The notes under the pieces were generated by a model. It saw nothing but the letters and a program-made list of their open reading frames with translations, was not told the origin of the DNA and ran no database searches. Position numbers and translations under genes: made by a program. From assembly GCA_030643695.1 (NCBI GenBank), contig DAOWKM010000100.1, positions 1 to 5,885 of the forward strand: 5,885 nt of DNA. The letters run 5' to 3'. Positions 1 to 5,814 of this stretch are shown in pieces. How positions within the stretch are numbered: the stretch's first letter is position 1; every line of letters begins with the position of its first letter. The stretch comes from Dehalococcoidia bacterium. GTDB taxonomy: Bacteria > Chloroflexota > Dehalococcoidia > Dehalococcoidales > DAOWKM01.

Positions 1-683
1 ATTTTTGCCGTTTCTTCAATCAGGTTTTCTACAGCCCTTGCTATATCTTCTTCACTCTCTCTAAGCCGCTGAGCTTCATCATTACCAAGCAACCCTTCAA
101 TATGCATAGCACTAATACATCGTGTAGTAACGTCTAGCGCCTCGTCGAGTTCGGTGTTAATGTCTTCTATAAAAGAAGACAGATTAGCAAAATATGACAC
201 AGCTATTTCGGCTATATATTTACTTTTCGTTCTATGAAATTTGTAGTTTAGTTTAGTTCTCCATAACTCATGGGCTTCCCTTGTCTGACGATCAATCGCT
301 GATTTAGCAGCATCTAACGCCCACTCAATAATTTCATTCAATAGACGCTCTTTTCTGTAACGTTCTTCTCTTTCCGTATATTGTTTTCTGAGGCGCCTAC
401 TCTCTTCAAAACTAAAAACAGCAACACCAGCTAATACTATGGTAGCCCAAACAGTGAATACATCTGCTAGGTCAGGTATATTAGCATGAAGAAAGATAAA
501 GATGGCGAACACAAATAGAACTGCACCCAAAACACGTCTACTTCTAAAAAGATTCTTCTCTTTGGGCTTCTCAGAAAATAAGAAGCCAGCAACTATCAGA
601 ATTATGAGGGCTATTAAACTTTTAAGTACCTGGGGATTATTTACTATATTCACGTGGAGCCAGTTCGCTATTTCAGCGCTCAT
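1..683 (-). CDS. Unidentified membrane protein with three TM helices and a coiled coil (3' end outside window)
   Basis: This reading frame stays open for 227 codons from an ATG at 681-683 to the window edge, so the C-terminus is missing. I do not recognise the family. Visible layout: a short N-terminus; a hydrophobic helix at about residues 19-36; a basic loop (EKPKEKNLFRSRR, 38-50); a second helix at about 51-68; a third at about 74-92; then a highly charged stretch at about 93-120 (EESRRLRKQYTEREERYRKE) that should form a coiled coil; then a soluble helical region with several Trp and Tyr. This suggests an inner-membrane protein with a cytoplasmic helical domain. There is no signal peptidase site, enzyme motif or nucleotide-binding motif in the visible part. 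Sampled lines are AT-richer (about 28-37% GC) than the dapL sample (about 48%), and AGA and ATA codons are common, which fits acquired DNA. No Shine-Dalgarno lies before the ATG. Function unknown. Confidence 0.75.
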   Translation of the reverse strand, partial: MSAEIANWLHVNIVNNPQVLKSLIALIILIVAGFLFSEKPKEKNLFRSRRVLGAVLFVFAIFIFLHANIPDLADVFTVWATIVLAGVAVFSFEESRRLRKQYTEREERYRKERLLNEIIEWALDAAKSAIDRQTREAHELWRTKLNYKFHRTKSKYIAEIAVSYFANLSSFIEDINTELDEALDVTTRCISAMHIEGLLGNDEAQRLRESEEDIARAVENLIEETAK

Positions 684-695
684 ACCATCATTATA
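684..695 (-). promoter_or_regulatory. Extended -10 promoter giving a probable leaderless transcript
   Basis: On the minus strand a TATAAT hexamer (690-695) is preceded by TGG, an extended -10 element (TGnTATAAT). Counting the usual six bases between hexamer and start site puts +1 on the A of the ATG at 683, so the mRNA would begin at its start codon. No good -35 is seen at 17-18 bases. The same eleven-base core TGGTATAATGA occurs in the dapF promoter. The absence of a ribosome binding site agrees with leaderless translation, but this is inference. Confidence 0.5.
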
Positions 696-731
696 CCACA
701 ATTATATCTTGAGAGTGTTATGTTAAGTTAT

Positions 732-792
732 AACCTCATCCCTTTGCCTGAATACCCTCGGCAAAATCTAACCGGGCGGGAAAGGGGTGTTT
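732..792. repeat. Possible second, diverged repeat-like unit
   Basis: It begins AACCTCATCCC at 732-742, like the heads of the two-hairpin repeats elsewhere in the window. It then carries TTTGCC paired with GGCAAA (about 743-765) around an 11-base loop and ends in a GGGCGGGAAAGGGG run that is a rough inverse of its head. It directly abuts the full repeat copy at 793-865. The similarity is short, so a degenerate copy or a separate repeat type are both possible. Confidence 0.3.
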
Positions 793-816
793 AAGAGGGG
801 CTTCGCCCCTCTTTTT
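793..816 (+). terminator. Hairpin plus T-run, intrinsic-terminator-like on the plus strand
   Basis: The 9-bp GC-rich stem of repeat hairpin B (793-813, UUC loop) is followed on the plus strand by a T-run (812-816). This is the textbook shape of a Rho-independent terminator. No plus-strand gene ends here, since both neighbours are minus-strand, and the minus-strand flank of the hairpin has no T-run. It may block antisense transcription toward hflX, or simply reflect repeat sequence that happens to precede Ts. Confidence 0.45.
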
Positions 817-865
817 AATATCTTCCCCCTCCCTTATCAAGGGAGGGGGATAAAGGGGGAGGGTT
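793..865 (-). repeat. Two-hairpin intergenic repeat, copy 1 (inverted orientation)
   Basis: Read on the minus strand the element begins AACCCTCCCCCTTTATCC, then hairpin A, an 11-base spacer and hairpin B. Hairpin A is a perfect 11-bp stem, CCCCCTCCCTT (825-835) with AAGGGAGGGGG (839-849). Hairpin B is a perfect 9-bp stem, AAGAGGGGC (793-801) with GCCCCTCTT (805-813). The order and spacing match the copies at 3417-3493 and 5679-5751, which face the other way. It carries no protein, so it is a dispersed noncoding repeat. Confidence 0.8.
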
Positions 866-1002
866 ACCTAAATAAAAACTTAAAGAAAGGCAAAAATAAG
901 GGGCTAATTTTCTCTTACTGCTTCAACAGGTATAAAACCATTCACAAAAATTTTTAGGCGTCTAAATTTTGATTACAGAGCGTCATTCTAATCGGTCTGC
1001 TG
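866..1002. other. AT-rich spacer downstream of hflX, no supported gene
   Basis: This stretch between hflX and repeat copy 1 holds no supported gene on either strand. It contains a weak AT-rich inverted repeat (AAAATTTAG and CTAAAAATTTT on the minus strand, 947-970) with Ts after it, about 30 bases past the hflX stop. It could be a poor terminator. A 22-codon open run ending at TAG 904-906 looks faintly protein-like but lacks a start signal. Confidence 0.5.
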
Positions 1003-2115
1003 TTAAACAGGTTGTCTAGCCTGGCTCAGCACTTGGTTGATTAGTTTCAGGAGTTTAGCGAATCCCCATCTCTTTGCCGCCGAAATAAGCACCGTGTTTT
1101 CCCCAATTGTGTTACACTGGTTAGAAAGATGACTTATGGCTAATTCCTCATCCCAGGGCTTGTCATGGTCTAGCAATAAATCAATTTTGTTTAAGGCGGT
1201 AATCCTGGGCTTATCCCTAAGGTTGAGGTCAGTAAGGATATCCTCCACTGTTTGGTATTGCTCTGGAGCGTTATGACAAGCTAAATCAACTATATGAACC
1301 AGTATACTGGCTTCAGCTAATTCCTCAAGGGTTGCCCTAAAGGCGACTATAATGGTAGTGGGTAGTTTCCTGATAAAGCCTACAGTGTCGGTAACCAGGA
1401 CTACACTCTTATCAGGAAGGTTCAGTCGCCTAGTCGTTGGGTCCAAAGTAGCAAAGAGTTTGTCTTCAACAAACACATCAGCGTGGCTGAGGGCATTGAG
1501 TAGAGTGCTCTTACCAGCATTAGTGTAGCCGACTAAGGCAACTATAGGGATACCGCTCTTTTTGCGCTGCTGGCGATATAGCTCACGGTGTTTCCTCATC
1601 TCTTTTATCTGAGCCTTTAGACGATATATTTTCTGGCGAATAAGGCGTCTATCAGTTTCAAGTTGTGATTCACCGGGACCTCTGGTGCCGATGCCACCGC
1701 CAAGCCTTTCCAGGTGGCTCCATTGTCCGGCAAGACGAGGAAGAAGGTATTGATGCTGAGCCAGTTCTACCTGTAACTGGCCTTCATGGGTTCGGGCTCG
1801 CTTGGCGAAAATATCTAGAATCAAGGCAACACGGTCAATTACCTTTACCTGAAGAACCTCTTCTAGGTTTTGTTGCTGTAGTGGTGAGAGCTCATCATCA
1901 AAAATTACTACATTGTAGTTTGTGCTATCCTTTAGGGACAATAACTCATCTAGTTTGCCTTTGCCCAGATAGTGTGTTTTTGAAGGTGTGGGCAACCGCT
2001 GGATGAGTTTCCCCACCACATCAGCTCCAGCCGTGCCAGCTAATTGAGCCAGCTCCTCTATAGAGACCTCTGCTGGCCAGCTATCACTACCTGCCTTGGT
2101 GGCTACAGCAACCAA
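1003..2115 (-). CDS. hflX: GTPase HflX (ribosome-associated)
   Basis: HflX is a cytoplasmic GTPase that binds the 50S subunit and splits stalled or stress-inactivated ribosomes. Seen, counting from the TTG at 2113-2115: the N-terminal HflX domain with YLGKGKLDEL (49-58) and VIFDDELSPLQQQNLE; the family signature GGGIGTRGPGESQLETDRR (139-157) after RARTHEGQLQVELAQ; a basic helical linker; then the G domain with G1 GYTNAGKST (196-204), G2 near FATLDPTTR, G3 DTVGF (243-247), G4 NKID (309-312) and G5 SAAK (345-348). All GTP-binding motifs are intact. TTG 2115 is the only standard start in frame after the dapL stop, but it cuts off the ERVFL residues that normally open the first strand of the domain. 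The true start is therefore probably upstream (see 2116-2160). It lies in the same direction and frame as dapL just upstream, so co-transcription is likely. Confidence 0.93.
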   Translation of the reverse strand: MVAVATKAGSDSWPAEVSIEELAQLAGTAGADVVGKLIQRLPTPSKTHYLGKGKLDELLSLKDSTNYNVVIFDDELSPLQQQNLEEVLQVKVIDRVALILDIFAKRARTHEGQLQVELAQHQYLLPRLAGQWSHLERLGGGIGTRGPGESQLETDRRLIRQKIYRLKAQIKEMRKHRELYRQQRKKSGIPIVALVGYTNAGKSTLLNALSHADVFVEDKLFATLDPTTRRLNLPDKSVVLVTDTVGFIRKLPTTIIVAFRATLEELAEASILVHIVDLACHNAPEQYQTVEDILTDLNLRDKPRITALNKIDLLLDHDKPWDEELAISHLSNQCNTIGENTVLISAAKRWGFAKLLKLINQVLSQARQPV

Positions 2116-2160
2116 GAATACCCGCTCTGGGGATATTGGGGTAATAACTGTACTTCTAAT
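2116..2160 (-). other. hflX: Probable N-terminal extension of hflX from an ATT start
   Basis: The hflX frame continues upstream of TTG 2115 without a stop to the dapL stop codon. These 15 codons read ATT-RSTVITPISPERVF and restore the (E)RxFLVxV strand with which HflX proteins usually begin. No ATG, GTG or other TTG is in frame. The ATT at 2158-2160 sits 5 bases after AGAGGG on the minus strand, a near-ideal Shine-Dalgarno position. ATT is a rare but known bacterial start (for example infC). A sequencing error hiding an ATG is the main alternative. Confidence 0.5.
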
Positions 2161-2165
2161 AGTAT

Positions 2166-2171
2166 CCCTCT
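2166..2171 (-). promoter_or_regulatory. Ribosome binding site for hflX (decides the start)
   Basis: AGAGGG on the minus strand, 5 bases upstream of ATT 2158-2160 and about 50 bases upstream of TTG 2115. It is far too distant to serve the TTG, so it supports initiation at or near the ATT. It lies 25 bases past the dapL stop codon. Confidence 0.5.
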
Positions 2172-2196
2172 GTTTCTCAGGAAATATTATGTCAAG

Positions 2197-3384
2197 TTAC
2201 TTACTGGTAAAGGGCCGCCTTCTAGTATCATGCCACCCGGCTAATTTTGATAGACCCTTCACCAGCCCGGCATCAGGGATAGTTAAGGATAACCGTACAT
2301 AACCCTCACCGTTCTTGCCATAACCTACCCCCGGGGTAACGGCTACCCCGACCTTCTCCAGTAAATCGGTAGTAAAGTCCACCGAGGTATAGCCTTGGGG
2401 AACTTTAGCCCAGATATACAGACCTGCCTTCGGTGGTTTAGCGTCAAGCCCGATGCTATTTAATATATCAATAATCAAATCACGACGTCTCTGGTAAATA
2501 GCATTGTGCTTTTGGATGCAATCCTGGGGTCCGGTCAAAGCCTCAATAGCCGCATATTGAATAGCCTGTGGAATCCCTGAATCCAAATTTGACTTAACCC
2601 TCCTCAGGGCATCTATCATCTCAGCATTACCTACCACCATTCCTATCCGCCACCCAGTCATATTATAACTCTTAGATAGGGAATGAAACTCCACGCCAAT
2701 TTCCTTAGCCCCGTCTGCCTGCATAAAGCTAACTGGCTGATAACCATCGTAGGCAACCTCTGAATATGGCGCATCATGACAGATAGCCAGGTCATGAGCT
2801 TGAGCAAATCTAACTGCCTTATTAAAAAAGTCAAGGTCAGCCACCGCCCCAGTGGGATTGTTAGGATAGTTTAGCCATAAAAGCTTAGATTGTTTAAGGA
2901 CATCAGCCGGTATGGCATCCAAATCAGGCAGAAACTTATTCTCTTCAGTAAGCGGCATGTAGTAAGGCTCTCCGCCAACTAACATAGTGCTTACCGAAAA
3001 AACAGGATAGGCTGGGTCAGGCACCAGAGCAATATCCCCAAGGTCAATAAAGCATAAAGCAATATGGGCAATACCCTCCTTGGCACCAATAAGGGGCAAT
3101 ACCTCTGAATCAGCATCAAGCGAAACGCCAAAGCGCTTCTTATACCACTCAGCTATAGCCTGGCGTAATTCAGGTAAACCCTCTGTCTCCGGGTAGCGAT
3201 GATTAGCCGGGTCCTGGGCTGCCTGGCACAACCGGTCAATTACATGGGGTGGTGTGGGAATATCAGGGTCACCGATAGCAAAGCTAACTATATCCTCACC
3301 CCTAGCCCTTTTCTCAGCAATCTTCTGGCTAATTTCCACAAAAAGATATGGCAGTAGATTCTCCACTCGTTTTGATAACTTCAT
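2197..3384 (-). CDS. dapL: LL-diaminopimelate aminotransferase
   Basis: A PLP-dependent class I/II aminotransferase that converts tetrahydrodipicolinate plus glutamate directly to LL-diaminopimelate, bypassing the acyl branch of lysine synthesis. Seen in the 395 residues: substrate-side FAIGDPDIPTP (35-45); RYPETEGLPELRQAI (63-77); the PLP-site asparagine in NYPNNPTG (172-179); Asp204 and Tyr207 in HDAPYSEVAYDG; the Schiff-base lysine Lys238 in SLSKSYNMTGWRIG (235-248) with phosphate-binding Arg246; and the carboxylate-binding arginine Arg364 in GYVRLSLT. Length fits the family. The ATG at 3382-3384 has GAGG about 10 bases upstream, an acceptable site. The product feeds the enzyme of the adjacent dapF gene, which strongly supports dapL over a generic aspartate aminotransferase; the latter is the remaining alternative. 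The last residues (DTRRRPFTSK) form a short basic tail. Confidence 0.9.
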   Translation of the reverse strand: MKLSKRVENLLPYLFVEISQKIAEKRARGEDIVSFAIGDPDIPTPPHVIDRLCQAAQDPANHRYPETEGLPELRQAIAEWYKKRFGVSLDADSEVLPLIGAKEGIAHIALCFIDLGDIALVPDPAYPVFSVSTMLVGGEPYYMPLTEENKFLPDLDAIPADVLKQSKLLWLNYPNNPTGAVADLDFFNKAVRFAQAHDLAICHDAPYSEVAYDGYQPVSFMQADGAKEIGVEFHSLSKSYNMTGWRIGMVVGNAEMIDALRRVKSNLDSGIPQAIQYAAIEALTGPQDCIQKHNAIYQRRRDLIIDILNSIGLDAKPPKAGLYIWAKVPQGYTSVDFTTDLLEKVGVAVTPGVGYGKNGEGYVRLSLTIPDAGLVKGLSKLAGWHDTRRRPFTSK

Positions 3385-3416
3385 TTCATCTATACCTCAT
3401 CCGGAGATTGTCTATG

Positions 3417-3493
3417 AACCTCACCCTCTTTGTTCCCCTCTCCTTGAAAGGAGAGGGGGAGGTTTAGGTTTTGAAGGGGCTTTGACCCTTCAA
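3417..3493 (+). repeat. Two-hairpin intergenic repeat, copy 2, overlapping the dapF stop
   Basis: It begins AACCTCACCC (3417-3426). Hairpin A is CCCCTCTCCTT (3435-3445) paired with AAGGAGAGGGG (3448-3458), 11 bp. After a 12-base spacer comes hairpin B, TTGAAGGG (3471-3478) paired with CCCTTCAA (3486-3493). Both stems differ in sequence from the other copies but remain fully paired, so base changes on one arm are matched on the other. The dapF stop codon (3490-3492) lies inside hairpin B. In the dapF-dapL transcript the reverse complement would fold just at and after the dapF stop. Confidence 0.75.
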
Positions 3494-4431
3494 TCTTCCC
3501 TTGATGAATGACCTTTATCCGGCCATTCTCCGGTAAATACTATTTCGGCAGGACCACTAAGAAATACCTCCCCTATCCCATCCCACTCTACGTTTAGCAT
3601 ACCACCTGGTAATTTTATGTCAACTATGTTATCAATATAACCATGCTGCCGGGCGGCAACAGCCACAGCACAGGCGCCGCTGCCACAAGCCAGTGTCTCC
3701 CCTACCCCCCGCTCCCACACCCGGACTTCTATTTGATGTGAATTTATTACATTGGCTACCTCAAAATTTACTCTGCTTGGAAAGAGCCTATGTTGTTCCA
3801 CTTTCGGTCCAAGCTGAGACAATGGAAAATCAGATACCGGGTGTTGCCAGAAGTAAACGGCATGAGGGTTCCCCATAGAGATAAGGCTTAGAGGTAATTC
3901 CCTGCCCTCTATGGTAATGGAGCAACTTAGCATTGATTTTATGTTAACTACATTCTCTTTGCCCTGCCCTATTGCTACTGGAATATCTTTAGCGCCAAAC
4001 TCTGGTTTGCCCATACCAACCTGAATTTTAGTTAACCTACCCCCGGCTCTATGAAGTTTGACCCTTCGTATACCGGCTACCGTTTCTACTAATATTTTTT
4101 GGGCTTCAGTATTTACTAATCCCTTGCCTAGGGATTCTTTATCAACCTCACCCCCTTCAAACTTCCCCGGTAATAAACCTTTATCGGCAATATATTTAGC
4201 CAGGCATCTTAATCCATTGCCGCAAGCCTCAGCCTCAGAGCCATCAGGGTTTAGGATACGCATTCGGAAATCAGCCACATCTGAGGGCAACAGCAGTAGC
4301 AGACCATCAGCACCAACACCAAAGTGGCGGTTACACATAGCCATAGCTACCGGTGACCAATTACGCTTTATATCATTGGTCTCTACCAGTATAAAATCGT
4401 TTCCAGCACCCTGAACCTTGGTGAAATTCAT
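3490..4431 (-). CDS. dapF: Diaminopimelate epimerase
   Basis: A cofactor-independent cytoplasmic racemase that turns LL- into meso-diaminopimelate, the step before DapDC/LysA makes lysine. Seen in 313 residues: GAGNDF (8-13) with Asn11; Asn61 in NPDGSEAEACGNG; the first catalytic cysteine Cys70; SMGNPHAV with Asn188; VNFE with Asn222; WERGVGET (239-246); and the second catalytic cysteine Cys249 in ACGSGACAV. The two-cysteine acid/base pair is complete. The protein is about 25-35 residues longer than many DapF. The extra length lies in a charged stretch at about residues 88-112 and a hydrophilic tail (PDKGHSSRED) that ends inside a repeat. ATG 4429-4431 has AGGGGT 5 bases upstream and its own promoter. 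In Dehalococcoidia, which lack peptidoglycan, its role would be lysine synthesis only (inference). Confidence 0.95.
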   Translation of the reverse strand: MNFTKVQGAGNDFILVETNDIKRNWSPVAMAMCNRHFGVGADGLLLLLPSDVADFRMRILNPDGSEAEACGNGLRCLAKYIADKGLLPGKFEGGEVDKESLGKGLVNTEAQKILVETVAGIRRVKLHRAGGRLTKIQVGMGKPEFGAKDIPVAIGQGKENVVNIKSMLSCSITIEGRELPLSLISMGNPHAVYFWQHPVSDFPLSQLGPKVEQHRLFPSRVNFEVANVINSHQIEVRVWERGVGETLACGSGACAVAVAARQHGYIDNIVDIKLPGGMLNVEWDGIGEVFLSGPAEIVFTGEWPDKGHSSRED

Positions 4432-4435
4432 GGTT

Positions 4436-4485
4436 ACCCCTGAGTAAGCGGCTTCATTATACCATTATTTGCCTTTTCTGGTGAA
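4436..4485 (-). promoter_or_regulatory. Promoter and ribosome binding site of the dapF-dapL-hflX unit
   Basis: On the minus strand: -35 TTCACC (4480-4485, four of six matches to TTGACA), an 18-base spacer, and an extended -10 TGG-TATAAT (hexamer 4456-4461). The predicted start lies 7 bases on, near 4449, giving a leader of about 20 bases with the Shine-Dalgarno-like AGGGGT (4436-4441) before ATG 4431. No riboswitch or attenuator fits in such a short leader, so lysine control through leader RNA is unlikely here. Confidence 0.6.
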
Positions 4486-4540
4486 AAATTCTAGAGGAAA
4501 GATTGTTTATTCTACCTCACCCACTTAGGTATTTGTTTAG

Positions 4541-4568
4541 AACCTACCCCCTTCCCTTATTAAGAGGG
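4541..4568 (+). repeat. Truncated copy 3 of the intergenic repeat
   Basis: AACCTACCCCCTT (4541-4553) matches the head of copy 4 exactly. The following bases (CCCTTATTAAGAGGG) resemble only the inner part of hairpin A, as if about nine bases of the left arm and everything after the hairpin were lost. Hairpin B is missing. The element stops where a plus-strand coding remnant becomes recognisable. Confidence 0.5.
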
Positions 4569-4571
4569 ATT

Positions 4572-4710
4572 TACCATAGACCAGGCGGTAGCCAAGACCA
4601 TGGAGGAAAAAGGAGCCGACCCAGAATGGGGGGCAGTGCTCAAATACTACCCGAAAGGTAGCGGCAGCAAAACTATTGCCGAGCTAATCGGGAAGAATAA
4701 CTCTACTTAG
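4572..4710 (+). pseudogene. C-terminal coding remnant of an unidentified gene (plus strand)
   Basis: From 4572 to the TAG at 4708-4710 the plus strand reads TIDQAVAKTM, then EEKGADPEWG, AVLKYYPKGS and GSKTIAELIG before ending KNNST. The amino acid mix is typical of a soluble protein and the codons look protein-coding, unlike the surrounding spacer. A TAA lies in frame just upstream (4561-4563). The only ATG (4600-4602) would give 36 residues without a ribosome binding site. I therefore read it as the leftover 3' end of a larger gene whose front has been lost, with a repeat fragment at the break. It overlaps the miaA end tail-to-tail by 27 bases. I do not recognise the family. A genuine small gene at 4600-4710 is the alternative. 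Confidence 0.45.
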
Positions 4711-5643
4711 GGCAACTTGCGGTTTGTTCTCGCCCAGGAATTTAGCTACTGTTGTTGTAATTTCTGAATCCACCTTGCTTTGTATATCAAACCACTTTAT
4801 TCGGTTATCCTTCAAGCGAAACCAGGCATATTGGTGGCGGACAAAACGGTGGGTTTCAAACTTAATTTGTTGTATGGCAGCGGCTAAGGTCAATTCACCG
4901 TTTAGAAACATACCGATTTGCTTATAGCCTATGCCTGACATAGCCGGTAGATTAAAATCATAGCCCATACTTAGCAGCCTTTCTACTTCGTCAACTAAGC
5001 CTTGCTTGAGCATGGCATCAACCCTTAAGTCAATTCTGCGATATAGCTCTGTCCTGTCTGCCGTTAGACCAATTATGAGCATATTAAATGGTGGTGCCTT
5101 CTTATGCTGAAGCTGGGAAAGAGGAGCATTGCCACCTCTGTGCACCTCAAGTGCCCGTATCACCCGACGAACATTACTTGGGTCAATCATCTGGGCAGCG
5201 ACAGGGTCAACCGTTACCAGTTCCTGATAGAGTTCATCTTTCCCGGTTTTGGCTGCCTTCTCTTCCAAGCTATATCTAAACCCCAGGTCAGGCGGAACTT
5301 GAGGTATTCTCCATCCTTCCAGCACTGACCATACATAAAGCCCGCTACCGCCAACTAGTAGCGGTAGTTTGTTGCGTTGATGAATGCCACTGATAGCCTT
5401 ATAGGCTAACTCCTGATATTGAGCCAGGCTAAAATCCTCATCGGGGTTAACCAGATTAATCAGATGATGGGGAACAAGAGATAGCTCCCGTGGGCTAGGT
5501 TTAGCTGTGCCAATATCCATATAGCGGTATACCTGCCGACTATCAGCACTTACTATCTCCCCATTAAAGGTTTGGGCAAGGCGAAGAGCCAGCTTACTCT
5601 TACCGGTACCGGTAGGACCAACTATAGCCACCAGAGGATTCAT
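4684..5643 (-). CDS. miaA: tRNA dimethylallyltransferase
   Basis: MiaA transfers a dimethylallyl group from DMAPP to N6 of adenosine 37 in tRNAs reading UNN codons; the product i6A37 can be methylthiolated by MiaB. Seen in 319 residues: P-loop GPTGTGKSKLAL (9-20); SADSRQVYRYMDIGTAKPS (32-50) with the catalytic-site Asp34; HHLIN; LVGGSGLYV (96-104); the inserted helical tRNA-binding region with DPSNVRRVIRALEV (154-167); MSGIGYKQI (235-243); and FVRHQYAWFR (267-276), the variant here of the usual KRQxTWFR region. Length is normal. ATG 5641-5643 is the evident start. The upstream ribosome site is weak (AGGG at about 10 bases, GAAG adjacent). It is about 250 bases from dapF, which has its own promoter, so miaA is probably not strictly in the same operon. 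Confidence 0.96.
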   Translation of the reverse strand: MNPLVAIVGPTGTGKSKLALRLAQTFNGEIVSADSRQVYRYMDIGTAKPSPRELSLVPHHLINLVNPDEDFSLAQYQELAYKAISGIHQRNKLPLLVGGSGLYVWSVLEGWRIPQVPPDLGFRYSLEEKAAKTGKDELYQELVTVDPVAAQMIDPSNVRRVIRALEVHRGGNAPLSQLQHKKAPPFNMLIIGLTADRTELYRRIDLRVDAMLKQGLVDEVERLLSMGYDFNLPAMSGIGYKQIGMFLNGELTLAAAIQQIKFETHRFVRHQYAWFRLKDNRIKWFDIQSKVDSEITTTVAKFLGENKPQVALSRVILPD

Positions 5644-5678
5644 CTTCAGTAACCCTATTCCCTTTATATTTCCTTAGC

Positions 5679-5751
5679 AACCTACCCCCTTTATCCCCCT
5701 CCCTTACAAGGGAGGGGGAATTTATTATGTAAGAGAGGCTTCGCCTCTCTT
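5679..5751 (+). repeat. Two-hairpin intergenic repeat, copy 4
   Basis: It begins AACCTACCCCCTTTATCC (5679-5696). Hairpin A is CCCCCTCCCTT (5695-5705) paired with AAGGGAGGGGG (5708-5718). After a 12-base spacer comes hairpin B, AAGAGAGGC (5731-5739) paired with GCCTCTCTT (5743-5751). Compared with copy 1, hairpin B has a paired change (G-C to A-T) that keeps the stem. It lies 35 bases upstream of miaA, in the orientation of copy 2 and opposite to copy 1. No T-run follows on either strand, so a terminator role is not obvious. Confidence 0.8.
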
Positions 5752-5814
5752 GGACTCTCCTTCGAGCCCTCCCCATTATTACTACCCGATTAGCCTCTTA
5801 ATCTCCCCTTCAAT

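Noticed and set aside
502..726. Plus-strand 74-codon open frame
   Set aside because: It lies opposite the N-terminal codons of the longer minus-strand membrane protein and lacks a ribosome site; shadow frame.
947..970. AT-rich inverted repeat as the hflX terminator
   Set aside because: The stem is almost all A-T with a two-base bulge, too weak to call a terminator.
904..972. Minus-strand 22-codon run (ending FIPVEAVREN, stop TAG) in the gap after hflX
   Set aside because: Short, no Shine-Dalgarno before its GTG, stop codons close upstream and AT-rich context; chance or an unrecognisable remnant.
4058..4414. Plus-strand 118-codon open frame over dapF
   Set aside because: Antisense to well-conserved DapF residues and rich in Pro/Ser as expected of a shadow frame.
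4432..4540. A lysine riboswitch upstream of dapF
   Set aside because: The predicted leader is only about 20 bases and no L-box-like helices are seen.
4632..4660. Small hairpin (CTACC with GGTAG) downstream of miaA as its terminator
   Set aside because: Only five pairs, no T-run in the minus direction, and it lies inside the coding remnant.
793..5751. The direct and inverted repeats as a CRISPR array
   Set aside because: Copies are kilobases apart with genes between them, contain two hairpins each, and have no regular spacers.
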